A stretch of DNA of 15,766 nucleotides, taken from positions 1-15,766 of the forward strand of contig JABJCF010000451.1 of the NCBI GenBank assembly GCA_018665625.1. The letters are read 5' to 3'. The translations under genes were made by a program, and so were the position numbers. Below, piece after piece: positions 1 to 6,834 of this stretch. The stretch's first letter is position 1; every line of letters starts with the position of its first letter. Origin of the DNA: Nitrospina sp. Lineage in GTDB: Bacteria > Nitrospinota > Nitrospinia > Nitrospinales > VA-1. The notes beneath the pieces were generated by a model. That model was not told the DNA's origin. It saw only the letters and a list, made by a program, of their open reading frames with translations, and did no database searches.

Positions 1-610
1 ACGCGTTCATAACCGACACCGGCGCATCGTACCGAGTGAGACGATTGCGAGTGAAAATCCGTGTTAGCAGGAATATGACCGCATGAGCTATTCGACTGCG
101 ATGCAAATAGTTAATCAAAAATCCCAACCGGGCGGATTTGTAAATAGCCCGGGTAATGGCCACAGCATTTTCCCAGGTAAAATGATGCAACGAAAGATTG
201 TTTACCGCCAAATCAAATCCTTCATCTTTAAAAGGCAGAGCCAGAATGTTGCACTGAACCAATCGGATTTCAGGATATTGACGGATTTCATCTTTTGCCA
301 TTTTCAACATCTTGGCATTGATATCGATCGCTGTGATTTGGATGGGAACGCCAAGCTTTCGCGCCAGTTTGGCAAGCGCCACAGGTTGATCCGCAGAACC
401 TGTCGCGGCGTCTAGCACAGTGAAGGGTCGATCTTCCTTATGAGCTCTTAAATATTTCTCGGTATGGTGGAGCAAAACCCGGTAACCACTTAAATAGCGG
501 TTGACCGTAGCAACATCATTCAGACTGTCGCGCACCTCTTCGTAAGGAGCTTCATCCAGATCCAGCAGCTCGTCTCTAAGATTTCGTGGGGGAAAGAAAA
601 AAGATTTCAC
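1..610 (-). CDS. Class I SAM-dependent methyltransferase (C-terminus cut by window edge)
   Basis: The protein probably transfers a methyl group from S-adenosylmethionine; the acceptor is unknown. I read 203 residues from a GTG start at 610 to the left edge with no stop. Motif I is VLDAATGSAD (residues 65-74), the acidic residue after strand 2 lies in ITAIDINAKML (92-102), and NNLSLHHF (137-144) is the post-motif seen in many small-molecule methyltransferases. The N-terminal stretch around NRYLSGYRVLLHH (37-49) resembles a bacterial subfamily with an R-rich helix ahead of the Rossmann fold. GTG is the only start available: an in-frame TGA lies 45 bases upstream with no ATG between, and the ribosome binding site is weak. 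No signal peptide is seen, so it is probably cytoplasmic. The family is clear; the substrate and the missing C-terminus are not. Confidence 0.85.
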   Translation of the reverse strand, partial: MKSFFFPPRNLRDELLDLDEAPYEEVRDSLNDVATVNRYLSGYRVLLHHTEKYLRAHKEDRPFTVLDAATGSADQPVALAKLARKLGVPIQITAIDINAKMLKMAKDEIRQYPEIRLVQCNILALPFKDEGFDLAVNNLSLHHFTWENAVAITRAIYKSARLGFLINYLHRSRIAHAVIFLLTRIFTRNRLTRYDAPVSVMNA

Positions 611-803
611 ACCGCTAGCCGTGGGGGCAACTGGCCATATCCCGTTGCGCCGTCAATATTATTTGAGTGCGTGAACGTATAAAGGTTAACAGCAGAGGTT
701 CTCCTCCTGACCACACTCGGAGGGAATGGGTCGTTACCTATAAAACCAGAAGGAGCCATTGAGCTTTTCGATTTAGTTTCCAATAATTCCCCCTGAGAAG
801 GGG
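611..803. other. Intergenic region between fxsA and the methyltransferase gene
   Basis: These 193 bp separate two minus-strand genes. A 117-codon open frame crosses them and ends at 607, but it overlaps fxsA in another frame and its product (rich in S, R and N) has no recognisable domain, so I do not call it a gene. A C-rich/G-rich hairpin, CCCCCTGAGAAGGGG, lies near 785-799, close to the fxsA stop. I see no convincing promoter for the methyltransferase gene. Confidence 0.5.
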
Positions 804-1199
804 CTAATCTTTGAAAAAGAAATAACCTTGTCCCGATTGAATTCTCTTTCGGGTGAGGCTTAAAGCCATATCCTTGAACATTCCGCGAGTGACCGGAATC
901 ATAATTAGCAATCCAATTGTGTCTGTTACTACGCCTGGAGTAATGAGCAGCATACTGCAAAGACTCATCACAGCTCCGTTTAAAACATCCTCTGGCGGAG
1001 CTTCGCGTGATTTAAGGGATCGCTGGATTCTTTCAAAACATTCATTGCCATAACTTCGGCTGACAATAATTCCAATCAGGAAAGAAAACATAACCCATGA
1101 AATCGTGTTAATAATACTGATCGAATCACTGACCCATTTCAGGCCATAAAGTTCAATCCCTGTACCTACTGCGAAAAATGCTGCGACCGGCAAAAGCAT
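804..1199 (-). CDS. fxsA: FxsA family inner-membrane protein
   Basis: This 131-residue protein belongs to the FxsA family of small cytoplasmic-membrane proteins; in E. coli, overproduction of FxsA relieves F-plasmid exclusion of phage T7. The diagnostic core is LLITPGVVTDTIGLLIMIP (residues 84-102), with an upstream hydrophobic N-terminal region containing IELYGLKWV (15-23) and a second hydrophobic stretch at about 30-47. The length fits the family. The ATG at 1199 is preceded by AAAGGA at suitable spacing. The downstream methyltransferase gene is on the same strand 193 bp away, and the STN-domain gene is divergent. Its cellular role here is unknown; no target for phage exclusion is visible. 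Confidence 0.88.
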   Translation of the reverse strand: MLLPVAAFFAVGTGIELYGLKWVSDSISIINTISWVMFSFLIGIIVSRSYGNECFERIQRSLKSREAPPEDVLNGAVMSLCSMLLITPGVVTDTIGLLIMIPVTRGMFKDMALSLTRKRIQSGQGYFFFKD

Positions 1200-1371
1200 T
1201 CGAATATCCTTTATTAAATAGCCGAAAATTAACGAGATACATCACCATATCATGCCCCTACCCCACCCGAAAGAAAAAAACTCGCAAGCAAAATTACCGG
1301 CAACACCCTTCCCTTTACCTGAAATTTTAGTTATACTCAGGTAGAAATTTCTCGACTTGTGGAGGATCGGG

Positions 1372-2160
1372 ATGAAACATTGGATTAAGACAACTCTAGG
1401 AATTGGATTAGCCATTGGCTTGTGGCAAGTGTCTGCCGATGCGCGATTTCTCGATTTAAAAAAGCAGGAGCAAGTTCCACCCGCTCCAGCCCCTCTATCT
1501 ATTCCAACTCCACAACCAACCGAACCTAGCACCAGCTACAACACAGAAGTCGCCCCCAAAGGCATCAGCCTGCGTTTTGAAAATCTTTCTTTAATTAGTG
1601 TTTTACAAAATATTCAAGAAGAGACAGGGATTTTGTTTTCCATTGATCCTTCGATGGAAACCGTTCCTTTCAGCGCCACTATTCAGGCAGACAATTGGGA
1701 GGCTGCGGTACGAGAACTTCTAAAGGGTTTCAGTCGTGTTGAAGTATGGACAGACAATCTGGAAACCAGGCGTATATGGGTGATGGCTGGGCAAGAACTG
1801 CAAGCAGAAAACTTTCAACGAAACGCAGATATCCGTCTAAGCCGTCAAGCACCACAAACACCCGCCGCGCAGCAACCTCAAAAGAAACCCCGTTTCCGCG
1901 TCGCACCGGCTCCGGCTCCGGTTCCAGTAGCTAATGCTGCTGTTCGCATTGAAGATCTACCACCACATATTCTTTTTGAGCCTGGGGTTTTGACTTTCTT
2001 CAAATCGAAAGGCATCGCACTTCCACAAAACGTGAAAAATATGTTTGGTCCCAACCTTGAAGGGTTGCCCGCCAACATGCCTATATCTCCACATATCCTG
2101 AATGACCCGACATTTACCGGGTTCCTTCAATCAAAAGGATTTCAACCTCCGCAGTCCTAA
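1372..2160 (+). CDS. Periplasmic protein with secretin/TonB short N-terminal (STN) domain
   Basis: This 262-residue protein is probably exported. Residues 1-24 form a Sec-type signal peptide (MKHWIK, then a hydrophobic core). A proline-rich linker at 35-53 leads to an STN-like domain at about 64-139, with the pattern ISLRFENLSLISVLQNI followed by FSATIQADNWEAAVRELL. STN domains occur at the periplasmic N-terminus of secretins and TonB receptors, but no secretin barrel or plug domain follows here. A second Pro/Ala-rich linker (APAPAPVPVA, about 178-187) leads to a C-terminal tail with two related copies of a PHIL...P....F..SKG...PQ motif (197-220 and 239-262). The ATG at 1372 is preceded by GGAGG with good spacing; a TTG five codons upstream overlaps this site and is unlikely. 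A TATACT at 1332-1337 could be a -10 box, but I find no good -35. An accessory role in secretion or envelope assembly is inference. Confidence 0.8.
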   Translation: MKHWIKTTLGIGLAIGLWQVSADARFLDLKKQEQVPPAPAPLSIPTPQPTEPSTSYNTEVAPKGISLRFENLSLISVLQNIQEETGILFSIDPSMETVPFSATIQADNWEAAVRELLKGFSRVEVWTDNLETRRIWVMAGQELQAENFQRNADIRLSRQAPQTPAAQQPQKKPRFRVAPAPAPVPVANAAVRIEDLPPHILFEPGVLTFFKSKGIALPQNVKNMFGPNLEGLPANMPISPHILNDPTFTGFLQSKGFQPPQS

Positions 2161-2166
2161 ACCAGC

Positions 2167-3000
2167 TTAAACTTCAGCCCTCTTTTGCATCGCCAATAAA
2201 AAGTCTGCGACTGATTTCAGTTGCCCTTTCGTAACAAATTGTTCAACGTCCTGTTTGTCCGCGTTGTCTTTATGATGGAAACTTTTAAAATCCGCTAAAA
2301 ACTTTTTCTGCATGGCGGCTTTGGAGAATGCGTAATTATTAAGTAGACGAGCACCTTTATTCCCACCTCGGCCTTTCAGACTGTGGCAGAACAAACAGTT
2401 ATTTTTGTAGACTTCAAATCCTTGCTTTACCTGTTCAGAAGTTTGGGAAACTTTTCTAAGTGGCGCGTAATAATCACTCAACCTTACAAATTTGAGTTCG
2501 CGGATATTCGCAGTTAGAAACCGTTCCTCAAACGGAGGTGTTTTGCCATCGGGAACGAGAACAAGAAGGGGATTCAACCAGCCGGGTTTGGATGAACCGA
2601 ATCCAACTTTTATTTTTGTACCCAGGTATAAATCGTATTTAAGAATATCTGAAATGGGGAGAATGCCTTGATAGTCATCAAAGCAATTTAGCAAAATAGC
2701 ATCGCCTCCACTTTTCAATTTAAATTTGCTGATTAACTTTAATAACGAAACGGCCTCAAATTCGGTTCCGCTGTATTTCATTGCACGATCAAAATAGGAA
2801 CTGGACATTTCTTTTACACCCAAGGCCTGCAGTTTTTGTATCGTCCAGAATTCTGAGAAAATTCGACCAAAAGGGTCTGACAGGGTTATACGATATACCC
2901 GTTGAGAACCTATCTTTTCCACCTCCTCCTGTTTAGGAGCACAGGCAGAAAAGGTGAGGACTAAGAAAAACCCCAATAAACCGCAAATTATTTGTTTCAT
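2167..3000 (-). CDS. Lipoprotein with C-terminal monohaem cytochrome c domain
   Basis: This 277-residue protein has an N-terminal lipoprotein signal ending in FSAC (Cys20), so it is probably anchored in the membrane and faces the periplasm. A single haem c site, CLFCH (residues 202-206), lies in a C-terminal class I cytochrome c-like domain (about 188-272). The obvious distal Met ligand is not clear. The middle region (about 35-180), with YSGTEFEAVSLLKLI and then NPLLVLVPDGK, resembles the oxidoreductase molybdopterin-binding fold in pattern, but I see no cofactor cysteine I can assign, so this is tentative. The ATG at 3000 is preceded by GAGGG and fits the lipoprotein signal; a TTG at 3036 would add 12 residues before it. 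It is divergent from the radical SAM gene with a 75-bp shared upstream region. A role in electron transfer is likely; the partner is unknown. Confidence 0.82.
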   Translation of the reverse strand: MKQIICGLLGFFLVLTFSACAPKQEEVEKIGSQRVYRITLSDPFGRIFSEFWTIQKLQALGVKEMSSSYFDRAMKYSGTEFEAVSLLKLISKFKLKSGGDAILLNCFDDYQGILPISDILKYDLYLGTKIKVGFGSSKPGWLNPLLVLVPDGKTPPFEERFLTANIRELKFVRLSDYYAPLRKVSQTSEQVKQGFEVYKNNCLFCHSLKGRGGNKGARLLNNYAFSKAAMQKKFLADFKSFHHKDNADKQDVEQFVTKGQLKSVADFLLAMQKRAEV

Positions 3001-3075
3001 TAACGAAAACCCTCTATGATAAATAAAAGTTTTCAAACACTTATAACTATACTGGCTCTGCGCCCTTAATTTAAC

Positions 3076-4416
3076 ATGGAACCTACTACCAGCCCCGAAA
3101 TCAGTCCTGAAAAGATGGATTTCCGAGCTTACTCAATATCCTGGAATCTAACGAAGCGGTGCAATCTCAATTGCGATCACTGTTATCTCGATGCGGAGTT
3201 TCGTGGTGGACTTAAAACAGATGAATTGAACACCGAGGAATGTTTTCGTGTGATTGACCAGATCGCAGAGGTCAACCCGAACGCTTTTCTGATCTTGACC
3301 GGTGGCGAACCGCTATTACGACCGGATATCTACGAAATCATTCGATACGCGGCTGATAAAAAGTTCATGGTAGTGCTTGGCACCAACGGCACCATGATCA
3401 ATCGCGTCAACGCCGAAAAAATTAAAGCCGCAGGGGCGCATGGAGTTGGGATTAGCATAGACTCCATGAATCCGGATAAACATAACAAGTTCCGTGGAGT
3501 AGATAAAGCCTGGGAACATTCGATGGAAGCCTTCGATATTTTGAATGAAGTCGGCGTAGACTTTCTGGTTCAGATGTCTGTTTCCGACATGAACTATAAA
3601 GAAATTCCCGATGTCGTTGAGTTCACCGAAAAAATAGGTGCCATCGCATTCAATCTCTACTTTCTGGTTTGCACAGGTCGTGGTCAGGGCAACACCGACA
3701 TTTCTAACGCTGCCTATGAAGAAGCTTTAAAAATGTTGTATGACCAGCAGATGAAATACAAAGGCAAACTGATGATCAACTCTAAATGCGCACCGCAATA
3801 CAAACGTGTTGTTTATGAGAATGATCCCGAATCTGTTTACACGCGCACCTACTCCGGTGGCTGCCCGGCAGCAACGCATTACAGCCGGATATCCCCCGAA
3901 GGCAACTTGACCCCGTGTCCGTTTATTGAAGAATCGGTGGGCAATTTGAAATCGCGATCCTTCAAAGACCTGTGGGAAAACGCACCCTTGATGATTCAGC
4001 TACGAGACAGAAAAGAGCTCGATGGTAAATGCGGTAGTTGTGAATTCTCTGCCATGTGTTCCGGCTGCCGAGCAAGAGCATTCGCCGAAACCGGAAACTA
4101 TATGGACCCGGACCCATCCTGTGATTACGAACCGGGCAAGTACGGCGGTAAAGCCATCACTCTAAAAGTTGAGGATACTCTGGGACTCGAAGTCGAATTC
4201 CAAACTCAATGGACACCGGAAGCTAAAGCTCGGTTGGACCGCATCCCCTCTTTCGCACGCGGTATGGTGGTGAAGGGCATAGAAAAATTTGCCGCGGAAC
4301 GCGACATCCGTATCATTGATGAAGCTGTGGTGAAACAGTCTCGTGAAGAAATGATCGAGAAACGAGGCGCCATGTTCCCCTTCCTGAAAAAATTCATCAA
4401 CTCAGAAAAGTCTTAG
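3076..4416 (+). CDS. Radical SAM/SPASM protein with PCP_red-like C-terminus (haem/haem d1 biosynthesis-like)
   Basis: This 446-residue enzyme has a classic radical SAM core. CNLNCDHC (Cys29, 33, 36) binds the 4Fe-4S cluster and TGGEP (75-79) contacts SAM. A SPASM-type auxiliary cluster region follows, with Cys263, 281, 319, 322, 328, 331 and 349. The tail at about 378-426 (WTPEAKARLDRIPSFARGM, then an Ile-rich stretch) matches the PCP_red domain of light-independent protochlorophyllide reductase subunits. Radical SAM proteins of the NirJ/AhbD type remodel porphyrin side chains in haem d1 or alternative haem synthesis, so a tetrapyrrole-related reaction is likely, but the exact substrate cannot be read here. 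The ATG at 3076 lacks a good ribosome binding site; the Met at residue 14 (position 3115) directly before DFRAYSISW is an alternative. Neighbouring haem-pathway genes are not in the window; the divergent gene is a cytochrome c lipoprotein. Confidence 0.87.
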   Translation: MEPTTSPEISPEKMDFRAYSISWNLTKRCNLNCDHCYLDAEFRGGLKTDELNTEECFRVIDQIAEVNPNAFLILTGGEPLLRPDIYEIIRYAADKKFMVVLGTNGTMINRVNAEKIKAAGAHGVGISIDSMNPDKHNKFRGVDKAWEHSMEAFDILNEVGVDFLVQMSVSDMNYKEIPDVVEFTEKIGAIAFNLYFLVCTGRGQGNTDISNAAYEEALKMLYDQQMKYKGKLMINSKCAPQYKRVVYENDPESVYTRTYSGGCPAATHYSRISPEGNLTPCPFIEESVGNLKSRSFKDLWENAPLMIQLRDRKELDGKCGSCEFSAMCSGCRARAFAETGNYMDPDPSCDYEPGKYGGKAITLKVEDTLGLEVEFQTQWTPEAKARLDRIPSFARGMVVKGIEKFAAERDIRIIDEAVVKQSREEMIEKRGAMFPFLKKFINSEKS

Positions 4417-4418
4417 CT

Positions 4419-4486
4419 ACGCTGCCAAAAAGCACTAGGCGTGCAGCCAAAAAAGCACTAGGCGTGCAGCCAAAAAACCACTAGCC
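4419..4486. repeat. 23-bp tandem repeat, three copies
   Basis: The unit is about GTGCAGCCAAAAAAGCAC followed by TAGGC. Copy 1 (4419-4440) is slightly shorter, with one fewer A. Copy 2 spans 4441-4463. Copy 3 (4464-4486) differs at two positions. The array begins only 2 bp after the radical SAM stop codon, so it is transcribed in that mRNA's 3' end unless termination is immediate. Each unit junction can pair GCAC with GTGC around a TAGGC loop. The A-runs recur every 23 bp. Confidence 0.85.
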
Positions 4487-4541
4487 AGCGTAATGCTCAT
4501 TATATTTAAAGCCCTAAAGGGGTAAGACTCTCATTACCTTC

Positions 4542-4576
4542 ATCGCGAGCCGCATAGCGGTGCGGCGATATATTTT
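4542..4576 (+). terminator. Possible rho-independent terminator for the radical SAM gene
   Basis: An imperfect GC-rich hairpin (left arm ATCGCGAGCCGC, loop ATA, right arm GCGGTGCGGCGAT, about 4542-4569) is followed by a short T-run (TTTTT, 4572-4576). It lies about 125 bp downstream of the radical SAM stop. The mismatches in the stem and the interrupted T-tract lower confidence. Confidence 0.4.
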
Positions 4577-4918
4577 TGCACTATTTCCTCCCCTTCCTTT
4601 TTATCGCTTCTGCCTAATTAAAAAATATATAATTCGGAAAAAGGAACTTATGTGGTAAGCTACGCTAATATGGGCGTAAGCCAAATCAACTTATTGGGTT
4701 GAAATGACTGCATTCAAAAGTTCAATTGGGCATATTGTTGACGTATTACCGCAAGCAAAAGAGGACTCCATAATTGGGTGTCCCCTTCTAATGGGTGCCG
4801 GGGGTTCAGTCTCTTCCGATATTCCAATAGGTCATTCCTGCGTTGCCTTTCTGCCGTGCTTATATCAAAGAGACCTTTCGCCTTCCAGCAACCTACTGAC
4901 AGAAAGAGGGGTATAAAA

Positions 4919-6028
4919 ATGAGCGTAATTATTCTCACGATCGATGGTGGTGGTATTCGAGGAGTTATTCCGGCAAAGATTCTGACTCAACTCGAACAGG
5001 ACTTGGGTGCACCCATGCATGAAGTGGTCGACATCCTTGGCGGAACTTCAACAGGTGGCATCATCGCACTTGGGCTTTCCACACCGAACCCCAGTAACAA
5101 CGGCAGCACGCCTTTCACCGCCAGCCAAATGCTTGGCTTCTACATGAATGATGAAGCTAGCATCTTCGTCAAGCAGTCAGGATTGGATGTTGCAGAATAC
5201 TATTCAGATAACGGCTCGGGCCAAGGCATCCAACCGTGGCTGCAACAAACGATTGGATCAACCATCACCCTCTCACAGGCAGCAAGCCAGGTAAAAAGCT
5301 TGAATTCGAATAAACTCTCACAAGCCTTCACCACTTCCTACTTGCTCAATCAAGACAGTGTAAATGGAAATGACAACAATCCCTCAGACTTTGTATACGG
5401 CGGCCCGTATCTATTCAACTGGTCAGATGCAAAAAGCTCCACGCTTGATGATTACTATGTGTGGGAGGCTGCCAGGGGCACCAGCGCCGCACCGACCTAC
5501 TTCCCATTTGCGATGGTTGGTGGAGGCGGAGGGAATTCATCCGCAACGCTCAGATGGGTTGTTGACGGTGGCATGGTTGCTAACAACCCCATGCTCTTCG
5601 GCATCTCTGAGGCATTTCGCCTAAACCTCGCTTCATCGCTAGCAGATATAACGGTGATATCGTTAGGAACCGGACTCTATCTCGGAGCTTCCGGAGTGAA
5701 CTATTCGAGTTTCAGCGACGGTGGCAATTGGGGAACTGCGGCTTGGCTGGGGGAGAAAACAAGCGACACCGACGATCTAGACGGACACGCCACCCATCCA
5801 CTTACCAATGTCCTGAGCCTGTCGAATCAGATCTCGCCCTCTTTGATATTGAATAACATCATGCCTGATCAGTTCTTACGTCTAGAACCCAGCATCAGCT
5901 TTGCCGACAGCGCCTTGGATGGCACCGACACAACCGGGCTGGAAAAGATTGCGGCAGATTTCATCGGCGAAGGTGGAGCCGGAAACGAAACTTACAATTC
6001 GATACTAGATGCCCTTGGAGGCAACTGA
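4919..6028 (+). CDS. Patatin-like phospholipase
   Basis: This 369-residue protein is a patatin-family serine hydrolase that would cleave acyl chains from lipids. All three family motifs are present: the glycine-rich oxyanion loop DGGGIRG (residues 9-15), the nucleophile elbow GTSTG (42-46, Ser44) and the dyad aspartate in DGG (Asp216). Length and layout resemble plant patatins and short bacterial relatives. There is no signal peptide or membrane segment, so it is probably cytoplasmic or exported by another route. The ATG at 4919 follows AGAGGGG with 7-bp spacing; the frame stays open upstream to 4778, but that extension has no homology-like features and starts poorly. It stands alone, with 500 bp of noncoding DNA upstream and a convergent gene downstream. 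Some patatins act as anti-phage effectors beside nucleotide cyclases, but no such partner is here. Confidence 0.92.
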   Translation: MSVIILTIDGGGIRGVIPAKILTQLEQDLGAPMHEVVDILGGTSTGGIIALGLSTPNPSNNGSTPFTASQMLGFYMNDEASIFVKQSGLDVAEYYSDNGSGQGIQPWLQQTIGSTITLSQAASQVKSLNSNKLSQAFTTSYLLNQDSVNGNDNNPSDFVYGGPYLFNWSDAKSSTLDDYYVWEAARGTSAAPTYFPFAMVGGGGGNSSATLRWVVDGGMVANNPMLFGISEAFRLNLASSLADITVISLGTGLYLGASGVNYSSFSDGGNWGTAAWLGEKTSDTDDLDGHATHPLTNVLSLSNQISPSLILNNIMPDQFLRLEPSISFADSALDGTDTTGLEKIAADFIGEGGAGNETYNSILDALGGN

Positions 6029-6063
6029 GTGCAGAAAAATTTTAGAAAAGCTAGCGAAGATTA

Positions 6064-6083
6064 CCCCTTTGTCTAAAAGAGGG
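6064..6083. repeat. C-rich/G-rich imperfect hairpin downstream of the patatin gene
   Basis: CCCCTTTGTCT followed by AAAAGAGGG can pair imperfectly. It lies 36 bp after the patatin stop and resembles the better hairpin at 6160-6179. No long T-run follows. Confidence 0.4.
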
Positions 6084-6159
6084 ATCAATGATCCTGATCT
6101 CTGTTGGATGTGAACCAAAGGAGTGGTTTAAAAAGTTGGCAAAAGGTTAATCACCCCAG

Positions 6160-6179
6160 CCCCTCTTTAAAAAGAGGGG
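6160..6179. terminator. Near-perfect hairpin between convergent genes, possible bidirectional terminator
   Basis: CCCCTCTT, loop TAAA, AAGAGGGG gives an 8-bp stem. It sits between the patatin gene (plus) and the hypothetical gene (minus), where a bidirectional terminator would be expected. The flanking T-runs are poor, so it could instead be a dispersed intergenic palindrome; similar C-run/G-run elements occur near 785, 6064 and 10317. Confidence 0.45.
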
Positions 6180-6206
6180 TTCATCAGTCAATCTTTCCTA
6201 CCTGGC

Positions 6207-6590
6207 TCATTTATTTTTATATAGGTCTCCAACGCGAAAGCCACCACGGTCTTCCTGATCGATGCTGGTTTGGCGAGTATCCTCTTCATCCAATTTCCCT
6301 AATGCTTCAGAAACTTCGGCCTGATAATTTTTTACTTTCTGGTAGAGAGGATGTTTGATATCCAATTTTAGATTGGTAAGTGCTGCTGTAAACTCCCCGG
6401 TGCCATCGGGTGTCAGCTTGCATACCAACTCGCCTGAATTATCATCGCGGTAAATATCGATCACTTCCAGTGGAGTTTTATTTTTGACATGGAACCCCAT
6501 TTCACGAAGTAAGGTCAAAACCGCTCCACGGCCATACACTCGAAGAGGCAAACATTTTAGTAACTCATTCAGCAAAGTCTGTGCACTCAA
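6207..6590 (-). CDS. Hypothetical protein, 127 residues
   Basis: I do not recognise this protein. It is a small soluble protein without signal peptide or membrane segment. The N-terminal half (SAQTLLNELLKCLPLR, then YGRGAVLTLLREMGFH) looks helical. The middle (LEVIDIYRDDNSGELVCKL) looks like beta strands. The tail is charged (LDEEDTRQTSIDQEDRGG). The start is a TTG at 6590: GGGAGAG lies 8 bases upstream, and a promoter with perfect TATAAT places the transcript start about 26 bases upstream, so this start is well supported despite the codon. An ATG 8 bases further out, in another frame, hits a stop after three codons. It converges on the patatin gene and is divergent from the STN/HEAT gene. 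Confidence 0.65.
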   Translation of the reverse strand: MSAQTLLNELLKCLPLRVYGRGAVLTLLREMGFHVKNKTPLEVIDIYRDDNSGELVCKLTPDGTGEFTAALTNLKLDIKHPLYQKVKNYQAEVSEALGKLDEEDTRQTSIDQEDRGGFRVGDLYKNK

Positions 6591-6622
6591 TTCAGCATCT
6601 CTCCCATTAAATATAGTGAGTA

Positions 6623-6652
6623 ATTATAGACAAAGGGCTCGTGTAACTCCAA
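6623..6652 (-). promoter_or_regulatory. Sigma-70-type promoter for the 127-residue hypothetical gene
   Basis: Read on the minus strand, a perfect -10 TATAAT (6628-6623) lies 18 bp from a weak -35 TTGGAG (6652-6647; three of six match consensus). The transcript would start near 6616, giving a leader of about 26 bases before the TTG at 6590. Confidence 0.5.
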
Positions 6653-6707
6653 TAAACTATAGCGTTAAAAAAACCATAACTTTTTGCCCACCCCCCACAA
6701 ACAGGGG

Positions 6708-6727
6708 ATTTCAATTTACATTGAAAT
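6708..6727. promoter_or_regulatory. Perfect 8-bp inverted repeat, candidate operator
   Basis: ATTTCAAT, spacer TTAC, ATTGAAAT form perfect arms. It lies in the 244-bp region between two divergent genes, about 108 bp upstream of the STN/HEAT gene and about 118 bp upstream of the hypothetical gene. The symmetric AT-rich layout is typical of binding sites for dimeric regulators; no regulator gene is in the window. No good -35/-10 pair was found next to it. Confidence 0.35.
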
Positions 6728-6834
6728 TTCGTAAGATACACCCCTTTTGGCAGGCCCTGCTTAAAACACTTTCCCAAGCAAGGTTATCTGGCTAACAGGA
6801 TTAATGTCAATATTTTAAGGAATGCCTCCCTCTT

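Larger units (their letters stand above)
4417..4918. other. 502-bp intergenic region upstream of the patatin gene
   Basis: It holds a tandem repeat (4419-4486), a possible terminator (4542-4576), and a perfect TATAAT at 4628-4633 with no convincing -35, about 290 bp upstream of the patatin start. The word AGCTACGCT occurs at about 4415 and again at about 4658, the second time followed by GGGCGTAAGC as a loose inverted repeat. Two overlapping open frames of about 70 codons (4704-4916 plus, 4714-4938 minus) have no recognisable domain and no supported start; I do not call either a gene. Confidence 0.5.

Noticed and set aside
83..415. 110-codon open frame on the plus strand
   Set aside because: It lies antisense inside the methyltransferase gene, whose motifs are clear on the minus strand.
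607..960. 117-codon open frame on the minus strand
   Set aside because: It overlaps fxsA in another frame, has no recognisable domain, and its composition looks like noncoding translation.
3001..3075. Promoter boxes TATACT (3048-3053) and a minus-strand TATCAT
   Set aside because: Neither has a -35 element at workable spacing, so I do not list them as features.
4778..4918. Longer N-terminus for the patatin
   Set aside because: The ATG at 4919 has a good ribosome binding site and begins just before the conserved DGGGIRG motif, as in family members.
4704..4938. Overlapping open frames of 70 (plus) and 74 (minus) codons; the minus one begins with a lipoprotein-like signal
   Set aside because: The minus frame starts with GTG inside the patatin gene and has no binding site; neither product resembles a known family.
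4919..6590. Anti-phage defence module made of the patatin and the neighbouring hypothetical gene
   Set aside because: The genes are convergent with separate promoters, and there is no nucleotide cyclase, sensor or mobile element nearby.
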